Assembly: GCA_028678445.1 (NCBI GenBank)
Contig: JAJRDJ010000025.1
Span: 1-22,889, forward strand
DNA length: 22,889 bases
Source: Methylococcaceae bacterium
GTDB taxonomy: Bacteria > Pseudomonadota > Gammaproteobacteria > Methylococcales > Methylococcaceae
Direction of reading: 5' to 3'
Shown here piece after piece: positions 15,104 through 22,804 of this stretch. The first letter of the stretch is position 1. Every line of letters begins with the position of its first letter. The notes under the pieces were generated by a model, which worked only from the letters and a program-made list of their open reading frames with translations, was not told where the DNA came from and ran no database searches. The position numbers and the translations under genes were made by a program.

Positions 15104-16171
15104 ATGACTTTGACACCTTCCCGGATCTACGAGAAATTCCATGAGCAACGGCTCATCGTTGCATGCCAGGGCACTGATCCCTTGATTACCCGCCTCTCGC
15201 CCATCGAAGAGGCCCAACCCGGCGATCTGGTATTTATCGAACATGCAAAATACCTCGATCGTGTCCGCAGCCAGAAGCCGGCGGCGGTGGTGACGACCCA
15301 GGACATAGCGGCCGAACTCGCGGATACACCTGATCTCGCGATTCTTATCGCGCCGAATGTGCGTCTGGCCATGGCGATTCTCAAACAGACCTATGCCGAC
15401 CGCGACGTGCGGGACAGCGAGTGGCCACGCATTCACCCCTCGGCGGTGATTCACGAGAGCGTGGCGATAGCGGACGATGTGCTGGTCGGGCCGGGCGTTG
15501 TCATTGGCAAGGATGTGACACTGGGCGCTGGCGTGGTGCTGATGCCGAACGTGGTCATCGAGAAAGGGGCTTCGATCGGCGCGGAAACGGTGCTGCACCC
15601 TGGCTGCGTGGTGGGCTACGAGTGCGTGATTGGCGCCGGGGTGATTCTCAAGGCAGGCTGCGTGATCGGCTCCGAAGGCTTCGGGTTTGCCCAGGACGAA
15701 CACCGCCGCAACTATCGTATCCCCCATACCGGCCGCGTGATCATCGAGGATCGCGTGGTGATCGGCGCCAATACCAACATCGACCGGGGCACTTATGGCG
15801 CGACTATCGTCCGTTCCGGAGCGGTGATCGATGCCATGTGCCATCTGGGCCATAACGTGGAGATTGGTGAGGACAGCATCCTCTGCGCGCATACCGGGTT
15901 GTCCGGTTCCACGAAGTTCGGTAAGCGCGTGATCGCCTCCGGCCAGACTGGCTCGCTGGATCATGTCACCGTGGCGGATGATGTGGTGCTGCTGCACCGG
16001 GCCGGCCTCAATAACAGCATCAAGGCGCCGGGCATGTACGCGGGTGGGCCAGTCCAGCCTTTGCAGCAGTATCTCAAGAATATGGCGGTCATGCCGAAGC
16101 TGCACGACCTGTGGACACGGCTCAGGAAACTGGAAAAAAAGCTGGCGGAACTGACGGGGTCAGGCGAATAG
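15104..16171 (+). CDS. lpxD: UDP-3-O-(3-hydroxyacyl)glucosamine N-acyltransferase
   Basis: LpxD adds the N-linked 3-hydroxyacyl chain in the third step of lipid A synthesis. From the ATG at 15104 it has 355 residues (E. coli 341). The N-terminal uridine-binding domain (about 1-105) includes ARLSPIEEAQPGDLVFIEHAKY-like spacing, read here as TRLSPIEEAQPGDLVF. The left-handed beta-helix runs from about 110 with hexapeptide repeats such as VLVGPGVVIGKDVTLGAGV. The LpxD-typical loop GSEGFGFAQD is at 189-198, and His250 in LGHNVEIG matches the catalytic His239 of E. coli. A C-terminal helix ends the chain (KLHDLWTRLRKLEKKLAEL). The frame extends upstream to 14963, but that part is unlike the family. 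It is not next to bamA, fabZ or lpxA, its usual neighbours, so it may be a second copy. Confidence 0.92.
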   Translation: MTLTPSRIYEKFHEQRLIVACQGTDPLITRLSPIEEAQPGDLVFIEHAKYLDRVRSQKPAAVVTTQDIAAELADTPDLAILIAPNVRLAMAILKQTYADRDVRDSEWPRIHPSAVIHESVAIADDVLVGPGVVIGKDVTLGAGVVLMPNVVIEKGASIGAETVLHPGCVVGYECVIGAGVILKAGCVIGSEGFGFAQDEHRRNYRIPHTGRVIIEDRVVIGANTNIDRGTYGATIVRSGAVIDAMCHLGHNVEIGEDSILCAHTGLSGSTKFGKRVIASGQTGSLDHVTVADDVVLLHRAGLNNSIKAPGMYAGGPVQPLQQYLKNMAVMPKLHDLWTRLRKLEKKLAELTGSGE

Positions 16172-16211
16172 TGGGTGCGATCAGGTTTGAGCCAAGGTGG
16201 GCGGGTCCGGC

Positions 16212-16979
16212 ATGACTAGCACAGGTAAGAAAGAACACGGTACATTGTGGTGGGTGTCGGTATTCCTGGGCCTGTTGTTGTTGCCCTGGGTGTTGCTGCT
16301 GGGCTGGATGGGACTGGTGCCCGGCATTTCCAACCTGATGGGGGCGCGTTCGCCGGAAAATCTGGGTGTCAAGTATGCGGCTACCGATCTCAAGAAACTC
16401 GAGGCCAAAACAGGCATCCCCTTTTCAAAGCCCCCGGCGTCTGGCACGGTAGCGGTACAGCCGGTCACGCCAAACCCGGGTAGCCCGCCCGCGCCTCCCC
16501 CGATTACAAAGCCACTCGACCTGACCGTCTCCCAGGAGGAACTGTCGGCCGCCATCAACTCGCTTGGGGCAAAGCAGTTGCCCCTCAGGAATGTGCAGAT
16601 CAAGCTGGGAGCGGGTACCGCCGAGATTTCGGGCGCGCTGGATACCTCGCGACTTGGTGACTTTCTCAAAACCGTGGGTGTCCGCGCCAATAATGTCGAG
16701 CGCATCGCCGGCTGGGTCCAGGCGCTCGGCAACGATGTGCCCGTGTATCTCAAGGCCGCCGGAGGGGTCCAGGGGGCGCAACTCGACTTGCAACTGCAAA
16801 GCCTGCGCCTCGGCAATGTCGAGATTCCGCAAGACCAAATCGACCGGATGACCGGGGGCGGCATCCATTCCAATCTCGGCGGCAACGAGCATTTTTCGAT
16901 TCAGACGGTGACCCTTGAGCAAGGGGCCATGAAGTTTATCGGCGCCCTGCCCACGGATTTGTTTCAGGGCGGCAATTGA
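16212..16979 (+). CDS. Membrane-anchored protein of unknown function
   Basis: I do not recognise this gene with confidence. The 255-residue product has a short basic start, one membrane helix at about residues 12-33 (LWWVSVFLGLLLLPWVLLLG), an amphipathic stretch, and a Pro-rich linker at about 84-101 (PVTPNPGSPPAPPP). A beta-rich domain follows from 102. Its opening LDLTVSQEELSAAINSLG and the alternating strands ending IQTVTLEQGAMKFIGALP recall lipid-binding DUF2140/DUF2993 (YpmS, LmeA) folds. That resemblance is loose. The topology predicts an N-in inner-membrane anchor with a periplasmic domain. The gene begins 40 bases after lpxD on the same strand, so an envelope role in the same transcript is plausible. 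The ATG at 16212 was chosen over an in-frame GTG at 16197, which adds five residues. Confidence 0.72.
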   Translation: MTSTGKKEHGTLWWVSVFLGLLLLPWVLLLGWMGLVPGISNLMGARSPENLGVKYAATDLKKLEAKTGIPFSKPPASGTVAVQPVTPNPGSPPAPPPITKPLDLTVSQEELSAAINSLGAKQLPLRNVQIKLGAGTAEISGALDTSRLGDFLKTVGVRANNVERIAGWVQALGNDVPVYLKAAGGVQGAQLDLQLQSLRLGNVEIPQDQIDRMTGGGIHSNLGGNEHFSIQTVTLEQGAMKFIGALPTDLFQGGN

Positions 16980-17020
16980 GCGCGCCTCCGGAGACGAACT
17001 TCAGGACTCCATCCTGCAAA

Positions 17021-17569
17021 TCACGTTTCGGTTAGCCCGTCCGCGTCTTTCGCCAGCTTCCGCCCAAAATCATCGACCTGTTGCCAGTCCGTGAAATCCA
17101 CCACGGTGGTGGGGTCTGTCGGGCCTCCCGTTACCCACATGATCAGCCGTATTACCGCCCGGTCGAAGACGGTGTAGCTCGGGTAGTCAAGTTTGCCGGC
17201 GAAGACGGCGAGTGTCTTCGGCTGCCAGCTAATCCGCCGCAGGAATTTTTTGAGATAGGGGTTGGTGTCCGCTTGCCTTTTTTCGGGCTTGCGGGCTACC
17301 AGGTTAACTGAAAAAAACGCGCTGGGTTTGGCTTCCAGCACCTTGACGTGACGGTTGATGAAATCGACGATGGCGGGGCTGTGCCGCCCGTAACGAATGC
17401 TGGCGCCGATGATGATCTGGTCGAATGACGCAGGATCAACCTCAGGGGCATCCGCAATGGATACCAGCGACACGGCGTTGGACTGCTGTTCCAGCACCTG
17501 TTGCAAACGCCGACAAATCTCCAGTGTGTGTCCGTCGCTTGTGGAATACAGAATTAATATGTTGCTCAT
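17021..17569 (-). CDS. hemG: Flavodoxin-type protoporphyrinogen dehydrogenase
   Basis: HemG oxidises protoporphyrinogen IX to protoporphyrin IX, using FMN and passing electrons to quinones at the inner membrane. The 182 residues match E. coli HemG (181). The flavodoxin FMN-binding loop is ILYSTSDGHTLEICRRL (residues 5-21), then IIIGASIRYGRHSPAIVDFINRH, and the HemG-specific insert and C-terminus are present (YLKKFLRRISWQP, KLDYPSYTVFDRAVIRLIMWVTGGPTDP, DFTDWQQVDDF). The ATG at 17569 fits the family; the frame upstream to 17758 overlaps hemN and is not part of the protein. It sits 115 bases after hemN on the same strand, and both serve the late, oxygen-independent haem pathway. Confidence 0.93.
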   Translation of the reverse strand: MSNILILYSTSDGHTLEICRRLQQVLEQQSNAVSLVSIADAPEVDPASFDQIIIGASIRYGRHSPAIVDFINRHVKVLEAKPSAFFSVNLVARKPEKRQADTNPYLKKFLRRISWQPKTLAVFAGKLDYPSYTVFDRAVIRLIMWVTGGPTDPTTVVDFTDWQQVDDFGRKLAKDADGLTET

Positions 17570-17684
17570 GGTCGGATTCCGAATGGGGTGTGCACCCCTC
17601 AAGGAGGCGCGGGAAGGGTGAGTGGAAAGCCGATGGTTATCGTCCCTGTCAATGAGAGGGTTCTGACACGATCCTGTGAGGACA

Positions 17685-19073
17685 TCAAATGATCTTGGAA
17701 AAGGTTTTCCTTTCCCGGTCCGCTGAAAGGTAGCGATCAAAAACCATGGCGATAGCACGGAGCAACAAGCGCCCGCGGCTGCTGACCGTTAGGGCATTCG
17801 GCTTCAGGTCCAGCAAGCCATCCGCCGCGAGTTGCCGCAACTGCTCCCATTCGGCGGCGAAGTAGTCCTTAGAATCAATGCCGAAACGCTCCTCCACCCT
17901 GGCTAAATCCAGCTGGCCCTGGCACATGATATCCTGGATGACGGCGCCACGGATCTGGTCATCGGCCGTCATGACCAGGCCCCGCTGGATGGGCAGCCGT
18001 CCCTCTGCCAGCAGCTGCTCATAGGTCTTGATTTCCTTGGCGTTCTGGCTGTAGCTGTGGCCGACGTGACTGATGGCGGTCATGCCGATAGCGATCAGAT
18101 CACAGTGGGCATGGGTGGAGTAGCCCTGGAAATTCCGCTGCAATTCGCCGCGTCGCTGGGCCTTGGTGAGTTCGTCCTCCGCCAGGGCAAAGTGATCCAT
18201 GCCGATGTAGACGTAACCGGCGTCAGTCAGTCGCTCGATAGTGTTGCGCAGGATTTCGAGTTTCACGGCCGGGGCCGGCATGTGCTCTTCCGGAATGAGC
18301 TTCTGGGCGTTGAACAGTTTCGGCAAGTGCGCGTAACTGTAAATCGCGAGCCGATCCGGCCGCATCTCCAGCACCCGGTCCAGGGTCCGATCGAAGCCCG
18401 CCACTGTCTGCAATGGCAGGCCATAGATGAGATCGAGCGAGACCGAGCCGAACCCTGTTGCCCGCGCGGCCTCTACCAGAGCACGGGTCTCCTCGGCGCT
18501 TTGCAGGCGGTTGATGGCGGCTTGTACATCGGGTTCGAAGTCCTGTACCCCCATGCTGATCCGGTTGAAACCTTGCCTGGCCAGTGCGGCGATATCGGCT
18601 GGCGATACGGTGCGCGGGTCGACCTCGATGGAAAATTCGCGGCTATCATCCGCTTCGAGACTAAAGTGCGTGTTCAGCGCCTCCAAGAGGCGACTCATTT
18701 GGCCGTGGTCGAAATAGGTGGGCGTGCCGCCGCCGAGGTGCAGTTGCCGGACCGTCCGGTCATGGCTGAACAACTCGCCCTGCAGGGAAATTTCCCGCAC
18801 CAGCGCCGTGAGGTATTGGTCGGCGCGTTCCCGGTTGCGGGTCACAATCTTGCTGCAGCCGCAGTAATAGCAGAGTGCGTGGCAGAAAGGAATGTGGATA
18901 TAGATCGACAGAGGAGCTGCTCCGGCCTCGGCATGCGCCAGCCGGACCTGCTCACGGTATTCGGCCTCGCCGAAGCCTGACTGGAGTTGCACGGCGGTCG
19001 GATAGGACGTGTAGCGCGGTCCGCGCCCGTCGTAGCGTTCAATCAATTCCCGGTCAAATACGGCAGCGGTCAT
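17685..19073 (-). CDS. hemN: Oxygen-independent coproporphyrinogen III dehydrogenase
   Basis: HemN is a radical-SAM enzyme that decarboxylates coproporphyrinogen III to protoporphyrinogen IX without oxygen. The 462-residue protein (E. coli 457) starts with the family hallmark GPRYTSYPTA (residues 18-27), then HIPFCHALCYYCGCSK. Within that, Cys64, Cys68 and Cys71 bind the 4Fe-4S cluster and Cys73 completes the HemN-specific CxxxCxxCxC. GGGTPTYFD, EVDPRTVSP, RISMGVQDF and YSYAHLP are all conserved, as is YIGMDHFALAEDEL. The C-terminus VFDRYLSADRERKTFSKII matches HemN and not the related HemW. The ATG at 19073 gives the family start; the frame extends to 19166 (MAADATNKYP...) without homology. 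No clear FNR box is seen upstream. Confidence 0.95.
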   Translation of the reverse strand: MTAAVFDRELIERYDGRGPRYTSYPTAVQLQSGFGEAEYREQVRLAHAEAGAAPLSIYIHIPFCHALCYYCGCSKIVTRNRERADQYLTALVREISLQGELFSHDRTVRQLHLGGGTPTYFDHGQMSRLLEALNTHFSLEADDSREFSIEVDPRTVSPADIAALARQGFNRISMGVQDFEPDVQAAINRLQSAEETRALVEAARATGFGSVSLDLIYGLPLQTVAGFDRTLDRVLEMRPDRLAIYSYAHLPKLFNAQKLIPEEHMPAPAVKLEILRNTIERLTDAGYVYIGMDHFALAEDELTKAQRRGELQRNFQGYSTHAHCDLIAIGMTAISHVGHSYSQNAKEIKTYEQLLAEGRLPIQRGLVMTADDQIRGAVIQDIMCQGQLDLARVEERFGIDSKDYFAAEWEQLRQLAADGLLDLKPNALTVSSRGRLLLRAIAMVFDRYLSADRERKTFSKII

Positions 19074-19430
19074 GAGACTTGGGTTCTTCGTGATGGTTGC
19101 GGCTGTAGCAACTGATGGGCCATCGGATCGGTCGGGCGGGTACTTGTTCGTCGCATCAGCAGCCATGCGCTATTGCTCATGATGCCCGGTCCGCCATGAC
19201 GCTTGATAGAGGCGTGAGGTCTAAAGGTAACATTTTAGCAAGCATCCCCCCGATCAAGCGCTTGCCCCGATATTAGCGCCTTGCGCCGTCCCGTCAATCG
19301 TCGGTTTCGACGCCATCGTGAATCATGCCCAGCAACCACGCAGGATATAGCCGGCAAGGCAGATGATTACCTCCTGAACCCGCAAGTTCATCTGCCGATG
19401 TGCCATCGGCGGCCATTGCCGTTCAAATTT
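19074..19430. other. Intergenic stretch upstream of hemN
   Basis: No convincing gene lies here. It should hold the hemN promoter on the minus strand. I see AAGCGCTT near 19258 and a small hairpin, GCCGATG (19394-19400) and CATCGGC (19404-19410) with a TGC loop. The left part of this hairpin may already belong to decayed insertion-sequence DNA. A frame at 19281-19769 on the plus strand is antisense to the transposase remnant and has no recognisable protein features. Confidence 0.5.
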
Positions 19431-20021
19431 TCACCAAATCAGTGGCCCGTTAGTCGCACAGGAACGGCTTCTTCGGCATGGGCGTATTCGACCGCCGGCT
19501 GGAAAGAAAGATGTCAACTGGTCCTGGCCAACCAACGCGTGAACCCGCGGCAGCACCCGATCCAAAAAGAAGTGGGTTTCCAAATCACTGTGCTGGGTGC
19601 CGGGACGCAGTTCCAGACCCATGCACCAACCTTCGTTACCCAGATAGGCCGTGATCGGCGTGTAGCCATCCCCCTTGGCAAGTCCGGCCGACACACTCCT
19701 TCTTGGTGCCGCAGTTGTCCATCAAGAAGGTGTCGAAAACCAGACAGACAAACCCGTCATCCGCCATGATCGGTGCATGGCTGCGCCGATTCAGTAGGTC
19801 ACTCCAGTCATCCGTGAAGTCACGGATGGGTCGCTGCATGCGCCTCCAACTGCTACCGCAGCCAGACGTTCCCGGGTGCGTGGCCGATGCCCAGTGGCTC
19901 CCGGAAAAATTGATCCTGACGAAACGCTTCAATCGCTTCGATATCGCCATTGCCCGACCAGCATCAGGCCGGCCGTGGAGGTCTTTTGGCGAGTAGATGG
20001 CCTCAGATGCAAATACGGCAT
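19431..20021 (-). pseudogene. Decayed IS1380-like DDE transposase
   Basis: Reading the minus strand and switching frames recovers the N-terminal half of a group 1 DDE transposase. Pieces in order are STAGLMLV, then GNGDIEAIEAFRQDQFFREP, then a catalytic-region segment VFDTFLMDNCGTKKECVGRT, then GYTPITAYLGNEGWCMGLEL and RPGTQHSDLETHFFLDRVLP. The family pattern is D-x-F-x-x-D-N-S-G-T-K-K-E. At least four lesions separate them: a frame change near 19958, a TAG at 19853-19855 where Gln is expected, a second frame change near 19820, and a one-base change in the C5 run at 19670-19674. The C-terminal half is missing or unrecognisable beyond about 19520. I could not find terminal inverted repeats. 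It cannot make an active transposase and marks an old insertion between hemN and the accessory genes. Confidence 0.8.
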
Positions 20022-20144
20022 GATAACGACGGGTGAAGCGGAAGCGATTATTATCCCCTACCATTCAATACCTAAGCCGGACAAGCCGGAACCAAACAGG
20101 TTAGAGTTTGCAGATTGATTTCCTTCATCCAGCAGGTGACGGCG

Positions 20145-21665
20145 ATGACTGCGATACTTCTTACTGATCGCTATGACGAGCGCTTACAAGGCGTCCTGAA
20201 TTGCTATGACCGGATCGTCATCACCGGGACGCTGCCGGGCGTGTGCTTTGCCCAAGGTATGACGGCATTTCTCAACAGTGAACATATCCGGATCTTCGAC
20301 TACCCTCGCTTTGCCGAACCCTTGCGTGAGCGCATACGGTCGCAGGCGCAGGTGTTGGCGGACCAATACGGGGTGCGGATCGAGTCCGTGGCCAAGGCCC
20401 ATGTCCGCAAGGAGGACTTGGTGGCGAACGTACTGGCCGAACGGGGCGATCAGCCGGGATTGGTCCATATCCTGTCCGCCATGGAGACGTGCCCGTCCTA
20501 TGCGCCCTGGCACCATAAACAGACCCACCAGACCTTCCTCCGTCCCACCCAAGGCAAATGTCTGCATTATTACTTCTACTTCATGGATGCCGAGGTCGGG
20601 CTGTGTTATCTGCGAGTTCCAACCTGGTGTCCGTTCAAGCTCCAGTTCTACTGCAACGGCCATTCCTGGTTGGCGCGCCGGTTGGCGGCGGCCGGCATCG
20701 AAGCCGTGATGGCGGACAACTGCTTTATCCGCATCGACGATTTCGCGCACGCCCAGGGCCTGGCGGATACCCTGAAACCTGATGAACTGCACCGGATTCT
20801 TGACCGCTACGCCGCCCTCTGCTGTCCGGTCCTCGATGTCTTCGCGCAGCGCTACCACTGGAGCCTGATGCAAGTGGAGTATTCCACCGATCTGGTGTTT
20901 CGCTCCCCAACGATCCTCGAATCGCTCTACGCGTCCCTCGCCCGCGAGGCGGTGCTGGCCGTCAAGGCCGACCAGGTATCGACCTTCCTCGGCAAGAAGC
21001 TGACGCCCCAAGTCGCCCAGGAGATCGGCTCACGCCTCGCGACCCGCATCGAAGGCACCTGCATCAAGCATCGGATGGGCAGCGTCTCCATCAAGCTCTA
21101 CGACAAAGCCGGCCGGGTGCTCCGCCTGGAAACCACCGCCAACGACGTGACCTTCTTTCAGCACCACCGCAAAGTGGAACAGCGTGACGGCACCACCGTC
21201 CGCAAACTCGCGCCAGTCAAGAAGTCGATCTACAGCCTCATCGACCTCCGGGATATCTTCCTCGGCTGCAACCGCCGTTACCTCGAATTCCTCTCCGCCC
21301 TTGACGATCACTCCAGCGGTCGCCGCGACCTCCAGCGGTTGACCGAACCCAAGCTGACGCCCCAGCAAACCTTCAAGGGGTTCAACTTCTTTGATCCCAC
21401 CGAACAGGCGCTGTTGTGTGCCTTGCAACGCCCCGAGTTCAACGTGCACGGGCTCCGCCGCGCCGATCTCCAGATGTCACTTCCCGGCAAGTCCCCGGCC
21501 TTTCTGTCCCGTCAGTTGCGCCGCCTCCGTGAGTTCCGGCTCATCAAACGGGTCACCGGTACCTATCGCTATTACTTGACCCGACTCGGTCGCTCCACCA
21601 TCGCCATGTGCTGTAACCTCACCGAATTCATGATCATACCGACACTTGCACAGACCTCAGTCTGA
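20145..21665 (+). CDS. Large conserved protein of a widespread family, C-terminal winged helix (often labelled MarR-like)
   Basis: The 506-residue product belongs to a family I recall as repeated in many bacterial genomes and labelled hypothetical or MarR-family; its function is not established. It opens with LLTDRYDERLQGVLNCYDRIVITGTLPG, then an N-terminal domain. A middle region follows with GKCLHYYFYFMDAEVGLCYLRVPTWCPF and QFYCNGHSWLARRL. Next come IEGTCIKHRMGSVSIKLYDKAGRVLRLETT and, near the end, a helix-turn-helix-like segment (SRQLRRLREFRLIKRVTGTYRYYLT). The motif IKLYDK...LRLET recalls the YDK...LRIE strand pair of some replication initiators; I regard that as suggestive only. AGGTGA six bases before the ATG at 20145 fixes the start. 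No catalytic DDE or Tyr-recombinase signature is obvious. It stands between a dead insertion sequence and the DoxX gene, which suggests mobility, but no terminal repeats were found. It is intact. Confidence 0.8.
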   Translation: MTAILLTDRYDERLQGVLNCYDRIVITGTLPGVCFAQGMTAFLNSEHIRIFDYPRFAEPLRERIRSQAQVLADQYGVRIESVAKAHVRKEDLVANVLAERGDQPGLVHILSAMETCPSYAPWHHKQTHQTFLRPTQGKCLHYYFYFMDAEVGLCYLRVPTWCPFKLQFYCNGHSWLARRLAAAGIEAVMADNCFIRIDDFAHAQGLADTLKPDELHRILDRYAALCCPVLDVFAQRYHWSLMQVEYSTDLVFRSPTILESLYASLAREAVLAVKADQVSTFLGKKLTPQVAQEIGSRLATRIEGTCIKHRMGSVSIKLYDKAGRVLRLETTANDVTFFQHHRKVEQRDGTTVRKLAPVKKSIYSLIDLRDIFLGCNRRYLEFLSALDDHSSGRRDLQRLTEPKLTPQQTFKGFNFFDPTEQALLCALQRPEFNVHGLRRADLQMSLPGKSPAFLSRQLRRLREFRLIKRVTGTYRYYLTRLGRSTIAMCCNLTEFMIIPTLAQTSV

Positions 21666-21674
21666 TCAGTTTTT
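21651..21674 (+). terminator. Weak candidate terminator at the end of the 506-residue gene
   Basis: CAGAC and GTCTG flank a four-base loop (CTCA) at 21651-21664 and include part of the stop codon. ATCAG and five T residues follow to 21674. The stem is only 5 bp, so this is a marginal rho-independent terminator. Confidence 0.3.
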
Positions 21675-21740
21675 GTGAAGACTTGGCTGATAAGAGACTA
21701 ATCAGGGCCGGTATGGCCCATACCCACATGAGGTACCCAT

Positions 21741-22415
21741 ATGCAGCAACCGAGCACCTGGTTTGCAGATGTTCAGAGCTACCTGCGCAGCCCCGAATTT
21801 GCGAGCCGGAAGCAAGCGATGGTAGCGCGGTGTCGTCTACTACAGCTGCTGCTGGACCCTGTTTGCACGCTGGATTTCCTGGCGCCGTTACTGGTCCGCC
21901 TGTATCTCGTACCCGTCTTCTGGATGGCGGGCACCAAGAAATTCGCGAACTTTGAACAGACGGCGGCGTGGTTTGGCAACCCGGATTGGGGCTTGGGGTT
22001 TCCCCTGCCCTCGTTCATGGTTTTATTGGCTGCCTCCACCGAGATAGTGGGAGCTCTCTTTTTACTCTTTGGCTTTGCCGTGCGTTGGATATCGCTGCCC
22101 CTGATGTTCACCATGCTGGTCGCCGCCGTTTCGGCGCATTGGCAGAACGGGTGGCTGGCGATTGCAACTGGCAGTGGCCTCTTTGCCACCGAACGTACCG
22201 TGGGGGCTATCGAACGACTCGGTAAAGCCCGGGAACTGCTGAAACAACACGGCGATTACCCGTGGCTGACCGCCAACGGTGACTTTGTCGTCCTCAACAA
22301 CGGTATCGAGTTTGCCGCGACCTACTTTGTGCTGCTGTTAGTCCTGTTGTTCATGGGCGGCGGTCGCTGGGTGAGCGCGGATTACTGGATCAGAAAGCAT
22401 TACCTGCCCGACTGA
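21741..22415 (+). CDS. DoxX-family membrane protein, HvfX-like
   Basis: This is a four-helix DoxX-superfamily inner-membrane protein of 224 residues. After a soluble N-terminal stretch come a first helix region FLAPLLVRLYLVPVFWMAGTKKF, then LPSFMVLLAASTEIVGALFLLFGFAVRW, ISLPLMFTMLVAAVSAHWQNGWLAI, and a last helix FAATYFVLLLVLLFMGGGRWV. The motifs MAGTKKF, AHWQNGWLAIA and NNGIEFAATYF resemble HvfX, the DoxX-type member of clusters making copper-binding peptides in Gammaproteobacteria. No HvfA-like precursor or HvfB/HvfC homologue is in view, so a role in copper peptide maturation is not supported here. GAGG seven bases before the ATG at 21741 gives a good ribosome site. The VOC gene follows 40 bases later and probably shares the transcript. 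Confidence 0.82.
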   Translation: MQQPSTWFADVQSYLRSPEFASRKQAMVARCRLLQLLLDPVCTLDFLAPLLVRLYLVPVFWMAGTKKFANFEQTAAWFGNPDWGLGFPLPSFMVLLAASTEIVGALFLLFGFAVRWISLPLMFTMLVAAVSAHWQNGWLAIATGSGLFATERTVGAIERLGKARELLKQHGDYPWLTANGDFVVLNNGIEFAATYFVLLLVLLFMGGGRWVSADYWIRKHYLPD

Positions 22416-22455
22416 TCCATTAACTTCCCTTTTTTATGTGCAGGAGTTCATTGCC

Positions 22456-22791
22456 GTGTCCTTGGATTCACTGATTACGGGCATCGCCCATGTCGGGATT
22501 CGCGTCCACGACCTCGCCCGTTCACGGTCGTTTTACGAACAGCTGGGGTTCAACTTCGTGGTCGGACCGGTAGGGCCGGAACCGGTGGCGATCTTGACGC
22601 ATCCCTCGGGTATCACGATCAACCTCATTCTCAATGCGCCGGAGGCGGCTGCGCCCAATGTGTTGATGGATGTCGAACAGAAGCATCCGGGCTATACCCA
22701 TATCGCGTTAGCGGTGAGCGATGTCGGCGCCGTCCACGGCTTTCCACAGCGGGGCGAAGCTAACTATTTGCAAAGCTATTTGCAAAACTAA
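22456..22791 (+). CDS. VOC-family (glyoxalase/bleomycin-resistance fold) protein, C-terminus truncated
   Basis: The product is a vicinal-oxygen-chelate protein of about 111 residues. It has the opening GIAHVGIRVHDLARSRSFYEQLGF with the first metal-ligand His, then AILTHPSGITINLI, and a second half starting GYTHIALAVSDV. The typical family ends with a segment like FxDPDGNxIEL that carries the last Glu ligand. Here the chain turns into AVHGFPQRGEANYLQSYLQN and stops, so that part is absent. The break falls where short CTATTTGCAAA repeats begin. The GTG at 22456 has AGGAG nine bases upstream; a GTG at 22438 has no such site. As it stands the metal site is incomplete and the protein may be inactive. 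Confidence 0.78.
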   Translation: MSLDSLITGIAHVGIRVHDLARSRSFYEQLGFNFVVGPVGPEPVAILTHPSGITINLILNAPEAAAPNVLMDVEQKHPGYTHIALAVSDVGAVHGFPQRGEANYLQSYLQN

Positions 22792-22804
22792 CTCTATTTG
22801 TATG
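22764..22804. repeat. Short tandem CTATTTGCAAA repeats at the VOC 3' end
   Basis: CTATTTGCAAA occurs at 22764-22774 and 22776-22786, and a diverged copy, CTATTTGTATG, at 22794-22804. Each exact copy contains the palindrome TTTGCAAA. They cover the last codons of the truncated VOC gene and abut the G-rich array, so they lie at the junction of the truncation. Confidence 0.75.

Noticed and set aside
15065..16105. 346-residue open frame on the minus strand
   Set aside because: It is antisense to lpxD and its His-rich repetitive translation mirrors the hexapeptide repeats of LpxD.
18057..18980. 307-residue open frame on the plus strand
   Set aside because: It lies entirely antisense to hemN, a clear full-length gene, and shows no protein motif.
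19190..19265. Possible FNR box upstream of hemN
   Set aside because: TTGAT and ATCAA half-sites occur but are about 50 bases apart; the required four-base spacing is absent.
19281..19769. 162-residue frame on the plus strand
   Set aside because: It is antisense to the transposase remnant, and its composition (many Arg, Pro, Gln) shows no domain.
20022..20144. Terminal inverted repeats around the 506-residue gene
   Set aside because: Comparing this stretch with 21666-21740 by eye gave only 5-bp matches such as GGGCC/GGCCC, no better than chance.
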